DNA of 56,226 nt, from positions 1 to 56,226 of the forward strand of contig DATGZN010000037.1 in the NCBI GenBank assembly GCA_035297145.1, in the 5' to 3' direction. The position numbers were made by a program, and so were the translations under genes. This document shows positions 34,813-44,097 of the stretch, piece after piece. A model generated the notes under the pieces. It was given only the letters and a program-made list of their open reading frames with translations. It did not search any database and was not told the DNA's origin. Each line of letters opens with the position of its first letter. The stretch's first letter is position 1. The stretch comes from QHXW01 sp035297145. Its GTDB lineage: Bacteria; Acidobacteriota; Terriglobia; Bryobacterales; Bryobacteraceae.

Positions 34813-36627
34813 TTAACTCCAGACCGGCAAGATCAGCGAGGAAAACAGCTGGTGCCGCATCATTAGAAAATGTTCCACTATCGGGCCGAGCGTGAGCGCG
34901 GGAAAGAAGGTCAGCGCGCCGACAATCACAACCACACCAACCAGCAGTCCGACAAACAGCGGCCCACTCGTTGGTAACGTGCCCGCCGATGCAGGCACAA
35001 GCTTCTTGCCGGCCAAGCTTCCGGCGATTGCCAGCAGCGGAATAATCATCAGGAACCGGCCGATCAGCATGGCCATCCCGATTGTGATGTTGAACCAGGG
35101 CGTGTTGGCGCTGAGGCCCATGAAGGCGCTGCCGTTGTTCCCGGTGCCACTGGTGTATGCGTAGAGGATCTCTGTAAGTCCGTGAGGACCGTTGTTACTC
35201 AGGTTAGCCGTGGCCGGTCCCAGCGGATTGATCCAGCTATCCTTGGCGAATTGAATAACCGCTCCCGTGCCGGAGAACAAGAGAATACTGCCGGCCAACA
35301 CCAGCACAGCCAGCATCACCATCTTCACTTCCTTCTGCTCGATCTTCTTGCCCAGATACTCCGGCGTTCGCCCCACCATCAATCCGGCGATGAACACCGA
35401 GAGGATGGCAAACATGAGCATGCCGTAGATGCCCGCGCCAACCCCTCCGAACACCACTTCACCCAGTTCGATATTCACTAGCGGCACCAGGCCGCCGAGC
35501 GGCGTGAAACTATCGTGCATGCTGTTCACGGCGCCGCAGCTCGCGTCGGTTGTGACCGTTGCGAACAGCGCCGAGTTGGCGATGCCGAAGCGCACTTCCT
35601 TCCCTTCCATGTTTCCGCCGGGCTGCGTGGCAGTCGCTCGGTTCTCAATCCCGAGCGAAGCGAGAATCGGATTCCCCGCTTGTTCGGAAGGGTAGGCCAC
35701 GAACACGCCCGCCAGGAACAGGATGCTCATGGCCGAGAAAATCGCCCAGCCTTGCCTGGTATCCTTCACCATTTTTCCGAACGTGTACGTCAGGCCCGCC
35801 GGAATGACGAAAATAGAAAGTAACTGGATCAGATTGGAAAGCGGAGTCGGATTTTCAAACGGATGCGCCGAGTTGGCATTGAAGAACCCCCCCCCGTTGG
35901 TGCCCAGCATCTTGATGGCTTCCTGCGAGGCTACCGGTCCCTGGGCGATGGTTTGCGCGGCGCCCTCCACCGTGGACACTTTGGTGTAAGGGCTAAAATT
36001 CTGGATCACGCCTTGCGATACAAACAGCAGCGCAATCACCACCGACAGCGGCAGCAGAACGTAAACTGTCGCGCGCGTCATATCCACCCAGAAGTTGCCG
36101 ATTCTTTCGCTTGAATGCCGGGCGAAGCCGCGGACCAGGGCAATCGCAATCGCCATTCCGGCTGCGGCCGAAAAGAAATTGTGGGTGGCCAGGCCGGCCA
36201 TGTTGGTGAAATAGCTCATGGTGGTCTCCGGCGTGTAGGCCTGCCAGTTGGTGTTGGTGGTGAAGCTGGCGGCGGTGTTGAATGCCAAGTCGGGCGTCAT
36301 CGCCGTCGCGCCCTGCGCGGCGTGCGCGGTGCCGAATCCTTGCGGATTGAACGGCAGCCACCCTTGTATGCGCTGAATCAAATAAGTGAGCAGCAGGCTC
36401 ACCAGGCTGAACATTAGCAGAGAAGCGGCGTATCCGGTCCAGCGTTGTTCCTCATCTTCCTTGATGCCGCAGAGCTTATAGATAGAGCCTTCGAGCGGCC
36501 GCAGCCCCGGATACAGCCAGGTGCGCTCCCCGGCGAAGACCCGCGCCATGAACGCACCCATCGGCTTGGTCAGCGCGAGGATCGCTAAGAAGAACACGAG
36601 GATTTGCAATAGTCCGTTAGCAGTCAC
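34813..36627 (-). CDS. kdpA: potassium-transporting ATPase subunit A
   Basis: A 604-residue channel-like subunit with the four pore-loop signatures TTNTNWQAYTPE, LGTNGGGFFNANSAHPFENP, TTDASCGAVNSMHDSF and GTGNNGSAFMGL, which form the selectivity filter. It binds and carries K+ for the pump. Start is GTG 36627 with GGGAG 7 bases before it, 12 bases after kdpF. Confidence 0.97.
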   Translation of the reverse strand: MTANGLLQILVFFLAILALTKPMGAFMARVFAGERTWLYPGLRPLEGSIYKLCGIKEDEEQRWTGYAASLLMFSLVSLLLTYLIQRIQGWLPFNPQGFGTAHAAQGATAMTPDLAFNTAASFTTNTNWQAYTPETTMSYFTNMAGLATHNFFSAAAGMAIAIALVRGFARHSSERIGNFWVDMTRATVYVLLPLSVVIALLFVSQGVIQNFSPYTKVSTVEGAAQTIAQGPVASQEAIKMLGTNGGGFFNANSAHPFENPTPLSNLIQLLSIFVIPAGLTYTFGKMVKDTRQGWAIFSAMSILFLAGVFVAYPSEQAGNPILASLGIENRATATQPGGNMEGKEVRFGIANSALFATVTTDASCGAVNSMHDSFTPLGGLVPLVNIELGEVVFGGVGAGIYGMLMFAILSVFIAGLMVGRTPEYLGKKIEQKEVKMVMLAVLVLAGSILLFSGTGAVIQFAKDSWINPLGPATANLSNNGPHGLTEILYAYTSGTGNNGSAFMGLSANTPWFNITIGMAMLIGRFLMIIPLLAIAGSLAGKKLVPASAGTLPTSGPLFVGLLVGVVVIVGALTFFPALTLGPIVEHFLMMRHQLFSSLILPVWS

Positions 36628-36639
36628 AACGATCTCCCG

Positions 36640-36723
36640 TCAAAACTTCTCTGGGCGCAACAGCGCGTACACCAGGTACACCGCCAGCGCCAACGAAATC
36701 ACACCAGCAATCAGATAATCCAT
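36640..36723 (-). CDS. kdpF: KdpF, small K+-ATPase subunit (27 residues)
   Basis: A one-helix peptide of 27 residues from ATG 36723 to TGA 36642-36640. It has a perfect AGGAGG ribosome binding site 6 bases before the start. The sequence reads as a single helix (ISLALAVYLVYALLRPEKF end), the family pattern with a terminal basic/acidic tail. It stabilises KdpABC in the membrane. It is directly upstream of kdpA, its usual place. Confidence 0.9.
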   Translation of the reverse strand: MDYLIAGVISLALAVYLVYALLRPEKF

Positions 36724-36733
36724 GAGGCGCCTC

Positions 36734-36820
36734 CTATAGACGGTCACATCCGCGAACGTACGCCCAGCTTACGACGAAGAACAGAACGGCAATGGCGATG
36801 AACAACAAATCCAGCAACAT
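36734..36820 (-). CDS. 28-residue membrane peptide at the head of the kdp genes
   Basis: ATG 36820 to TAG 36736-36734 encodes one hydrophobic helix (LLFIAIAVLFFVVSWAYV) with the tail RGCDRL. It lies between the universal-stress-like gene and kdpF, 11 bases from the former, and its stop codon runs into the kdpF ribosome binding site (TATAGGAGG), so translation is coupled. Similar mini-proteins with a tail like AYVRGCDRL stand next to kdpF in other genomes in my memory, but no role is known to me. Confidence 0.72.
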   Translation of the reverse strand: MLLDLLFIAIAVLFFVVSWAYVRGCDRL

Positions 36821-36831
36821 GATTTGATTCC

Positions 36832-37308
36832 TTAGACTCCAAGTAATGCCACACTATGGCCAGCTCGCGCCAGTGCCCGCGCCAGCTTCACTTCCGCCGT
36901 TGGCCACCAGCGCTTCTTCGTGGCTAGTACGACGAGCGAGTGGGGCGGCAGAATCTGCTCGCGGCCGGCGTCCGGGTCCCGGGTGTACACGATGCGAATA
37001 TCGGCCTGCGTGCCGGCATCCCCAGCCACCGCGGCCAGTTTTTGCTCCAGAAAAGCCGCCGGGACATCCGGCTTATCCAGCGCCAAGGGATAGGGCACGA
37101 CGTGCACAGCGAACAGCGTGATATGCGCAGTGAGGTTCCGCGTGAGTGCGGCAGCCTGAGCCAGCGCAGCCATGGTCAGCTCCGGGCACGTATACGGCAC
37201 AAACACCTGAAGGTCGCCGTCAGCCCGATGCCCCTTGGCCAGCCCGCGTAGACTGCGCTCGTCCAGACGCAAAACAAGCTGTTCCGGCCAGGCTTGGTTA
37301 TAGGGCAT
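36832..37308 (-). CDS. universal-stress-like (Usp/KdpD-Usp-type) protein
   Basis: A 158-residue single-domain protein, likely of the Usp (HUP) fold: strand-helix starts with LQVFVPYTCPELTMAALAQAAALTRNL, then HITLFAVHVVPYPLA, and the end SVALLGV. The classic ATP-binding loop (GxxGxxxxxxxxGS) is not recognisable. KdpD proteins carry such a domain; here it appears alone as the first gene of the kdp run, while no kdpD or kdpE is in the window. It could be an adaptor for regulation, which is inference. Confidence 0.6.
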   Translation of the reverse strand: MPYNQAWPEQLVLRLDERSLRGLAKGHRADGDLQVFVPYTCPELTMAALAQAAALTRNLTAHITLFAVHVVPYPLALDKPDVPAAFLEQKLAAVAGDAGTQADIRIVYTRDPDAGREQILPPHSLVVLATKKRWWPTAEVKLARALARAGHSVALLGV

Positions 37309-37341
37309 AGCGGTTCCAACTATCAGCCTAGGCCGGAGGGC

Positions 37342-37358
37342 ATTAAGAAGTCGTTAAC
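37342..37358 (-). promoter_or_regulatory. candidate OmpR/PhoB-class binding site upstream of the kdp run
   Basis: On the minus strand GTTAAC-type and TTAAT half-sites are repeated with 11-bp spacing (GTTAACGACTTCTTAAT), the layout bound by KdpE/PhoB-like regulators. It is 34 bp upstream of the first gene of the run. A weak -10-like box (GATAGT) lies between. This is a pattern match only. Confidence 0.25.
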
Positions 37359-37374
37359 AAAACGTTGAAAATTC

Positions 37375-37439
37375 CTAGTACGAGCAGTTTGCGGAGATCG
37401 CGCGGCGTTGCACGCTAACAGTGTTACTGCCCGTACTAG
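37375..37439. repeat. 65-bp element with CTAG-ended inverted repeats
   Basis: CTAGTACGAGCAG (37375-37387) and CTGCCCGTACTAG (37427-37439) are inverted repeats matching at 12 of 13 positions, separated by 39 bases. Both tips end in CTAG, and the first eight bases, CTAGTACG, are the same as the right tip of the 208-bp element at 44098-44305. It could be a second, smaller member of that family, or a dyad-type operator or terminator. Confidence 0.5.
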
Positions 37440-37635
37440 AGCTATAGTGCTCAAAGCAAGCCTTGCCACGACAATCGCTGGACGGGGGCGGCGCAGAGTC
37501 AGTGCCGTTTCGCGCGCGCGAAGGCGGCGGACCCAAACGAGGTGCTCTTGCCTCAACGTGAAAGCAATCGCATTGTCCTTCGAGCTACCGCTCTATTGCA
37601 TTGACATGGTCGAGATCTTCTCGGGAAGGCTACGG

Positions 37636-38640
<1,005 letters not shown>

Positions 38641-38676
38641 GTTTGCTCTTTTCGGTCGGCCCACGTCGGCTACCGC

Positions 38677-38835
38677 CTATCGGCTGAGGTAGTCGAACGG
38701 GAACGTCTCTTCACACCGCGCTTTGTGCGCGTATACCGCCAGGCCGAGCTTATCGATCCGGCCGATGCGCCGCGACGCGTTGCGGTTACTGATGTACACC
38801 ATGAACACGGCGGCTACTCCAATTGCAAGTACCAT
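38677..38835 (-). CDS. 52-residue membrane-anchored peptide inside the actin-like module
   Basis: ATG 38835 to TAG 38679-38677, in the space between the coiled-coil gene and the actin-like gene. The first ~16 residues form a membrane helix (MVLAIGVAAVFMVYIS), followed by a basic stretch (NRNASRRIGRIDK) and an amphipathic tail (FPFDYLSR end). Start lies 6 bases after the upstream stop, with GGATAA serving as a weak ribosome site. An inner-membrane anchor for the module is an inference. Confidence 0.6.
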   Translation of the reverse strand: MVLAIGVAAVFMVYISNRNASRRIGRIDKLGLAVYAHKARCEETFPFDYLSR

Positions 38836-38841
38836 AACGTT

Positions 38842-39537
38842 TTATCCGCGGTTGACGAACGCGGGATCGACGGCATTGGCCAACTCACGAAACGCGGACA
38901 TGGAATCCGCCGCTACCTTGGGGCCCGCCTGCGTCACGCAAAGCGCCACCGCTTCGGAAATGCGCTGCGCTTCGTTCTGCTTCTTCAACTGCCACTTCCG
39001 GAAGTTATCTTTTTCCCGGGTGGTTTCTTCCAGGCTGTTGCTGATGCGTGCCGCATACTCGGCCGCCACCCGATCCATTTCCGCCTGAATCGCGCAGTTT
39101 TCCTGGGTTTTGCGCGCTTCGTATTCCTCCAGGTGTTTTCGCTGGATGGCTTCATAGGAATTGATGGCGCGCTGGCGCAGCGTCGCATCCTGCAACACCT
39201 CATCCACCTGCACGCCGGCGGCATCCAGCGCCATCAGTAGTGAGGCGCGTTTGGTTTCCGTGGTGAGGTTGCGGATGTGCTCGTTTTGCAGCATCTCGAT
39301 CACTTTTCCGATGCTGTAACCCAACCGTGGGCCCTTAATGCCGGCGGCACGGTAGATTTCGTCAAATGCCTGCAATTCGCTCGTGGAACCGGCGAAGCCA
39401 TTGCTTCCCACTCCCGCCGCTGCTCTGGTTTCGCGGACTTCCTCTTCCGGTCGGCTAGTGAGTGGCTCGGGTGTGCCGTTGACAGGGCCGTTGGGACCCT
39501 CGTCGCCGCGCCAGGATGAAAACCATTTATTCTGCAT
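38842..39537 (-). CDS. coiled-coil protein of the actin-like module
   Basis: A 231-residue soluble protein. A flexible Pro/Gly/Glu-rich front (residues 1-55) precedes a compact region (FDEIYRAAGIKGPRLGYSIGKVIEMLQNEHIRNL) and a long, highly charged helix with coiled-coil pattern (about 125-210, EAIQRKHLEEYEARKTQENCAIQAEM and on). No enzyme motif. Start ATG 39537 follows AGAGGG at 6 bases. It is the first gene of the operon and a probable partner or cargo-linker for the actin-fold ATPase. I do not recognise the family. Confidence 0.78.
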   Translation of the reverse strand: MQNKWFSSWRGDEGPNGPVNGTPEPLTSRPEEEVRETRAAAGVGSNGFAGSTSELQAFDEIYRAAGIKGPRLGYSIGKVIEMLQNEHIRNLTTETKRASLLMALDAAGVQVDEVLQDATLRQRAINSYEAIQRKHLEEYEARKTQENCAIQAEMDRVAAEYAARISNSLEETTREKDNFRKWQLKKQNEAQRISEAVALCVTQAGPKVAADSMSAFRELANAVDPAFVNRG

Positions 39538-39736
39538 GTGACCCTCTGCTCGCATTCTCAAGAATTCTGCTTCGGGCGGCTACGAAACCCGGAGAAACGG
39601 CTTCCTCGACGCAGTCACCGTACAGCCTGTTTGCCCGAATACACCCAATAAGTAAGAGGGCTATATCTTTTCTCTCACCAATTTTGGTAAGCAGCCGCGC
39701 CGACTGGCCGGGCGGGCGGGTGTTACATTAGCTTCC

Positions 39737-41074
39737 ATGCGCCTGGTCACTAGCTGCTTTCTCCTCCTGGGGTTGGCCTCCGCCGGCTGCGCCGCGGGCC
39801 CGGTGGTTCTGAAGGCCAACCGCATGTTCGACGGCAAATCCGACCGCCTGACCACCCCAGGAGTAGTTGTGGTGGTAGCCGGTCAGATTCAGGCCGTGGG
39901 AGCCGGTGCGGCTATTCCCGACGGGGCGCAGATCATCGACCTCGGCGATGCCACACTTCTGCCAGGTTTCATGGACGCCCATACGCACCTGTCACAGCAG
40001 GCTTCTGACGACTGGAAGCAGGATCAGATCAACTCCCTGCGAAAGACGGTCCCCGAGCTGGCCTTGGATTCGACCGAGTACGCGCGCAATACCCTGATGG
40101 CCGGTTTCACCACGGTCCGGGACGTGGGGTCCTCCGACTACATCGATGTCGGCCTGCGCAACGCCATCCGCGACGGGAAGATTCCAGGCCCTCGGATGCT
40201 GGTTTCGATCCATGCCATTGGCGCGACCGGTGGCCACTGCGATGACAGCGCCGGTTTTCGGCACGGGCTGTTCGGCAAAGAGACAGGGCCGGAGGACGGT
40301 GTCGCCAACGGTCCGGACGCAGCCCGCACAGCGGTTCGGCTGAATGTGAAATACGGCGCGGACGTCATCAAAACTTGCGCGACCGGCGGCGTGCTTTCCC
40401 TGACCGATGACGTCGACACGCCGCAGTTGACGCAGGCGGAGCTTGATGCCCTGGTAGACGAAGCGCACGCTCTGCGCCGCAAGACTGCCGCTCATGCCCA
40501 CGGAGCCACCGGCGCCAAGCGCGCCATCCGCGCCGGCATCGACTCCATCGAGCACGGCACCTTCATGGACGAGGAAGCTCTGGACATGATGAAGGCGCGT
40601 GGCACCGTTTGGAACCCTACTCTCGCCGCCACTTGGTGGCTCAGCCAGGAGCTGGAGCGCGGCCATTACATGCCGCCCGAGATCGCCGCCAAGGCGCGAA
40701 CCGCCATCGACGCGATCCGCGCGACTTTCCGGAAGGGCCTGGAGAAGGGCGTCAAGATCGGTTTCGGAACCGACGCCGGTGTCTTTCCACACGGCTTGAA
40801 CGCCGTCGAGTTCGGGCTGATGGTGAACCTCGGGATGAAGCCCATCGATGCGCTAAGAACGGCGACTTCGGTGGATGCGGACCTGCTTGGGCTCGCCAAC
40901 AAGCTAGGCACGCTCGAGGCGGGCAAGATCGCCGATGTGATCGCGGTTCCCGGCGACCCGACAGTAGATATTCATCAAACCGAGAAGGTTCTCTTCGTGA
41001 TGAAAGAGGGCGTGATTTACCGCAACGATCGCGCCCCCGGCGGGCCTGTACGAGGCGGGCCTCCCTCGGACTGA
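39737..41074 (+). CDS. exported amidohydrolase-superfamily enzyme (imidazolonepropionase/Xaa-Pro dipeptidase-like)
   Basis: A 445-residue metal-dependent hydrolase. The signal sequence ends LASAGCAAG, so it may be a lipoprotein with a lipobox-like LASAGC. The zinc ligands are DAHTHL (first His pair), the carboxylated lysine region VIKTCATGG, AHAHG, SIEHGTF and the terminal GTDAGV. This is the two-metal class I arrangement of prolidase-type amidohydrolases common in Acidobacteria, working outside the cytosol. Substrate is probably a peptide or cyclic amide but is unknown. Its stop overlaps the next start (TGATG). Confidence 0.87.
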   Translation: MRLVTSCFLLLGLASAGCAAGPVVLKANRMFDGKSDRLTTPGVVVVVAGQIQAVGAGAAIPDGAQIIDLGDATLLPGFMDAHTHLSQQASDDWKQDQINSLRKTVPELALDSTEYARNTLMAGFTTVRDVGSSDYIDVGLRNAIRDGKIPGPRMLVSIHAIGATGGHCDDSAGFRHGLFGKETGPEDGVANGPDAARTAVRLNVKYGADVIKTCATGGVLSLTDDVDTPQLTQAELDALVDEAHALRRKTAAHAHGATGAKRAIRAGIDSIEHGTFMDEEALDMMKARGTVWNPTLAATWWLSQELERGHYMPPEIAAKARTAIDAIRATFRKGLEKGVKIGFGTDAGVFPHGLNAVEFGLMVNLGMKPIDALRTATSVDADLLGLANKLGTLEAGKIADVIAVPGDPTVDIHQTEKVLFVMKEGVIYRNDRAPGGPVRGGPPSD

Positions 41075-42015
41075 TGGCGCTATTTCTGGGAGTGGACGGG
41101 GGCAAGTCGTCGACCAAGGCGCTCATCGGCGACGAGAGCGGGCGAGTCTTGGGAGCCGGCGTTGGGGGCCCCTGCAATCACGTGGGCGAAGCCGAAGGAC
41201 GCGCCAGGCTGGCTCGCGCCGTGATGGAAAGCGTGGCGCTGGCGTGTGGGCAAGCAGGAATCGATGCCTCGCGTGTGCAATTCGAAGCCGCCTGCTTCGG
41301 CATGAGCGGAGGCCCTGCCGACAAGCATCCGATCCTGGCGGAGATTCTGCGCGCGCAAAAGCTAATCGTCACACACGATATGCTCATCGCGCTTTCGGGC
41401 GCCACCGGCGGCGATCCGGGCGTCGCTGTCAACGCGGGAACGGGCTCGTTCGCTTTCGGGCGAAACGCTTCCGGGGAGACGGCGCGGGCCGGCGGCTGGG
41501 GTTTTGTGTTTGGCGATGAAGGCAGCGGATTCGACATCGCCCGCCAGGCGCTACGAGCAATTTTGCGCTATGAGGAGGGGTGGGGACCGCAGACCGCGCT
41601 GCGTGCTGCGCTGCTCGAAGCCACAGGCGCCGCTGACGCCAACGAGCTGCTGCACAGCCTCTACACCCCGGACTGGCCTCGGCCGCGAGTGGCCGCGCTG
41701 GCGAAGCTGGTGGACAGGATAGCTGTCGCGGGAGATCCGGTAGCGCGCGACATCCTCGTCAATGCCGCGCAGCAGCTCGCGACGCTCGCAACCTCGGTGG
41801 GCCGCAGGCTGTTCCGGGCGGGCGGGGGGATGCTTGTGTGCCACATCGGCGGCGTCTTCCGCAGCCGAGTGCTGCTGGAGCGCTACCGGCAGATCGTCGA
41901 GCTGGAGGATGGCGCCCGCTGCGAGCCGCCCCGCTATAGCCCCGCCGCCGGTGCGCTGCTCGAAGCCTATCGCGCAACAGGCATCCATCCCGTGTTAAGC
42001 GGAGTTCCGGAGTAA
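41074..42015 (+). CDS. N-acetylglucosamine-kinase-like (BadF/BadG/BcrA/BcrD) ATPase
   Basis: A 313-residue sugar-kinase/actin-fold protein. Phosphate-1 is GVDGGKSSTKALI, the sugar-site region has ACFGMSGGPADKHP, phosphate-2 is VAVNAGTGSFAFG followed by GGWGFVFGDEGSGFDIARQALR, and the adenosine loop is CHIGGVFRSRVL. The GWG..GDEGSG run is diagnostic of eukaryotic-type N-acetylglucosamine kinases. It should phosphorylate GlcNAc or a muramyl sugar for recycling. The start overlaps the previous stop by one base. ATG 41074 is chosen because the frame upstream runs through the amidohydrolase gene. Confidence 0.88.
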   Translation: MALFLGVDGGKSSTKALIGDESGRVLGAGVGGPCNHVGEAEGRARLARAVMESVALACGQAGIDASRVQFEAACFGMSGGPADKHPILAEILRAQKLIVTHDMLIALSGATGGDPGVAVNAGTGSFAFGRNASGETARAGGWGFVFGDEGSGFDIARQALRAILRYEEGWGPQTALRAALLEATGAADANELLHSLYTPDWPRPRVAALAKLVDRIAVAGDPVARDILVNAAQQLATLATSVGRRLFRAGGGMLVCHIGGVFRSRVLLERYRQIVELEDGARCEPPRYSPAAGALLEAYRATGIHPVLSGVPE

Positions 42016-42019
42016 AAAT

Positions 42020-43426
42020 ATGAAATTGCGATATGTGACGAAATCTGGCCGGCCACGTCCGGCCCCTACACGAGCCTATCGAGGGAACCGTAGCGGCGGG
42101 GCACGCCCGGCCCTTGTGCTGGCAACATTATTTCTGATCGCCGCCGTCCTGCCCGCGGCCGAACCGGATTGGGACCAGGTGGGCCAGACTGCCCTCGATC
42201 TACTGCAACAATACGTGCGCATCCAGTCCATCGACCCCCCGGCGAATACCGCCGAAGCTGCCGAATTTGTGAAGCACGTCCTCACCGCAGGCGGCATTTC
42301 CGCGCAACTTTACGCGAGCGGTCCCGGCGGCCAAACGAATCTTGTGGCGCGCGTCGCCGGGCGCGACCGCTCCAAAAAGCCGTTGCTCCTTCTGAACCAT
42401 CTCGATGTCGTGCCGGTAGACCGAAAGGCCTGGAAGTTCGACCCATTTGCCGCGGTTATCCAGAACGGTGAGATCTGGGGACGCGGCACCATGGACATGA
42501 AGGGCATCGGCATCGAACAGATGATGGCACTGGTTGCACTGAAGAAGTCCGGCATCCTGCCGCCACGCGATGTTGTCATGCTGTCAACCGCCGACGAGGA
42601 AAACAACGGAACCTACGGCATCCGGTGGATGATCGCGAATCATTTCTCGGATATTGATGCGGAATACGTGCTGGATGAAGGCGGTTTCGGAACACGCTCC
42701 ATTCTGGCGCCGGGAAAGTTGGTGTTCGGCATCGAGGTGGGGGAAAAACAAACACTCTGGCTGCGTGTGCGGGCGCATGGCACCGCGGCACACGGCTCGC
42801 AGCCCATTCCGGACAACGCCAACGTGACACTGCTCGCGGCGCTCCAGAAAGCTATGGCCCTGCCGCCCGCGAAGCCGCATCCCGTGGTCGCTGAGATGAT
42901 CCGCACCATCGGCGAGCCCCTTGCCGCCAACCGATACACCGCCGCCATTCAGGCGAACACGGTTTCGCTGACCACGCTGACCTCGGGGGTGGGTTCGCCC
43001 GTCAAGGTGAACGTGATCCCGTCCTCCGCTGAAGCCACGTTGGATTGCCGCCTGCTGCCGGGAGTGAACGCGCCTGAATTCATCTCGGACATGAAGGCGC
43101 GCATCAACGATCCGCGCGTGACGGTTGAAGTGATCAACGAACCCGAAGATCCCGGCGCTTCCAACAGCCGCACGCCGCTATTTGAGGCCATTGGGCGCGC
43201 CATCCGGAAAGTCCACCCGGACGCTATCGTCACCCCCATGCTCGTTCCGCACGGAACAGATTCGAACAAACTGCGCGTGAAAGGGGTAGTTGCCTATGGC
43301 CTCACCCCCATGGTGCTGGATCTTTCCACAGCCGGCTCCATGCACAGCGACCAGGAGCATATTCCCATCTCCGAGTTTCAAAAAGGAATCCGAATCTTCT
43401 ATGAGGTACTCAAAGAAGAATGGTAG
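42020..43426 (+). CDS. secreted M20-family metallopeptidase
   Basis: A 468-residue peptidase or amidase of the M20/ArgE/DapE fold. Zinc and catalytic residues are in LLNHLDVVPVD (His), GRGTMDMKGIG (bridging Asp), ADEENNG (Glu-Glu), DEGG and MHSDQEHIPI (His). The dimerisation domain is about 215-345. The hydrophobic signal helix (ALVLATLFLIAAVLPAAEP) is preceded by an odd 25-residue, Arg/Pro/Gly-rich stretch that looks like a translated insert (42044-42113). ATG 42020 is backed by GGAG at 7 bases, so I keep it; a GTG at 42116 has no ribosome site. It sits 4 bases after the kinase gene. Confidence 0.9.
   Translation: MKLRYVTKSGRPRPAPTRAYRGNRSGGARPALVLATLFLIAAVLPAAEPDWDQVGQTALDLLQQYVRIQSIDPPANTAEAAEFVKHVLTAGGISAQLYASGPGGQTNLVARVAGRDRSKKPLLLLNHLDVVPVDRKAWKFDPFAAVIQNGEIWGRGTMDMKGIGIEQMMALVALKKSGILPPRDVVMLSTADEENNGTYGIRWMIANHFSDIDAEYVLDEGGFGTRSILAPGKLVFGIEVGEKQTLWLRVRAHGTAAHGSQPIPDNANVTLLAALQKAMALPPAKPHPVVAEMIRTIGEPLAANRYTAAIQANTVSLTTLTSGVGSPVKVNVIPSSAEATLDCRLLPGVNAPEFISDMKARINDPRVTVEVINEPEDPGASNSRTPLFEAIGRAIRKVHPDAIVTPMLVPHGTDSNKLRVKGVVAYGLTPMVLDLSTAGSMHSDQEHIPISEFQKGIRIFYEVLKEEW
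42044..42113. repeat. GC-rich in-frame insert in the signal region of the M20 peptidase
   Basis: This stretch contains GGCCGGCCACGTCCGGCC and GGCGGGGCACGCCCGGCC, self-complementary GC runs that look like a dispersed repeat rather than coding sequence. It encodes SGRPRPAPTRAYRGNRSG and similar, between the normal start (MKLRYVT) and the signal helix. The reading frame is kept. That it is an insertion is inference. Confidence 0.4.
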
Positions 43427-43446
43427 CCCTACTAGAGGAGGAAACG

Positions 43447-44055
43447 ATGAAAGCGTGGATTGTTTCAATTGCGTTACTATTGGCCGCTGCGCCGGCGTTC
43501 ACGCAAAGTCTCACCAAAGAAGAGCGCGAGCGCGCGATCACCGATCTGCAAGCGACGCGCAAGCTGTTTCTCGAATCGGTGGCGGGCTTGTCTGAAGCCC
43601 AGTGGAATTTCAAGCCGGCGCCGGAAGTGTGGTCGGTTGCTGAAACGGCAGAACACATTGCCGTTTCCGAGGACACGCTTTTGGGCTTGGTGACGGAACG
43701 GCTCATGAAGTCTCCCGCGCAGCCCGAGAAGCGGGCGGAAGTGAAAGGTAAGGATGAGGTTATCTGGGAAAGAGTAGTGGATCGCAGTCACAAGGCCCAA
43801 GCTCCGGAGATCCTGCGTCCCACGCACCGCTGGGCCACGGAGCAGGCGTTATTGGATCACTTTAAGGAGAGCCGCGACCGCACCATCGGCTACGTCGAGC
43901 ACACCGACGACGCGCTACGGGATCACTTCTTCGAGCACCCGGCGTTTGGACTGCTGGACGGCTATCAGTGGATCGTACTGATCACGACACATACGCACCG
44001 TCACACGCTGCAAATCCTGGAAGTGAAGGCGAACGCGAATTTCCCGAAGCAATAG
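43447..44055 (+). CDS. exported DinB-like protein
   Basis: A 202-residue DinB/YfiT-superfamily four-helix bundle with a clear signal peptide (MKAWIVSIALLLAAAPAFTQ). Metal-site histidines typical of the fold lie in AEHIAVSE (first helix end) and TTHTHRHTLQIL (last helix). The start ATG 43447 follows AGAGGAGG with 5 bases, an excellent ribosome binding site, 20 bases after the peptidase gene. DinB proteins include thiol-dependent S-transferases, but most exported acidobacterial copies have no known role. Confidence 0.85.
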   Translation: MKAWIVSIALLLAAAPAFTQSLTKEERERAITDLQATRKLFLESVAGLSEAQWNFKPAPEVWSVAETAEHIAVSEDTLLGLVTERLMKSPAQPEKRAEVKGKDEVIWERVVDRSHKAQAPEILRPTHRWATEQALLDHFKESRDRTIGYVEHTDDALRDHFFEHPAFGLLDGYQWIVLITTHTHRHTLQILEVKANANFPKQ

Positions 44056-44073
44056 CCGATGGGCCTGGCGATT

Positions 44074-44094
44074 GATTCGCGTGCATTCGTGGCC
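44074..44094 (-). repeat. CGCGAAT-type repeat, inverted copy of the one at 53528-53548
   Basis: The reverse complement of these 21 bases (GGCCACGAATGCACGCGAAT and a final C) matches 53528-53548 at 18 positions. It lies just past the DinB-like gene and beside the 208-bp element. Confidence 0.5.
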
Positions 44095-44097
44095 TGA

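Larger units (their letters stand above)
37309..37635. other. gene-free interval between the kdp run and the actin-like module
   Basis: This 327-bp gap holds no credible gene: the short frames in it have no ribosome binding site and no protein-like composition. It contains a possible response-regulator repeat (37342-37358) and an inverted-repeat element (37375-37439), listed separately. The remainder, 37440-37635, is plain GC-rich DNA in which I see nothing. Confidence 0.6.

Noticed and set aside
37323..37556. Minus-strand frame of 77 residues upstream of the kdp run
   Set aside because: It covers the inverted-repeat unit and promoter region, and has no ribosome binding site.
37309..37635. 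c-di-AMP (ydaO) riboswitch ahead of kdp
   Set aside because: I looked for the conserved ydaO core and saw none of its motifs.
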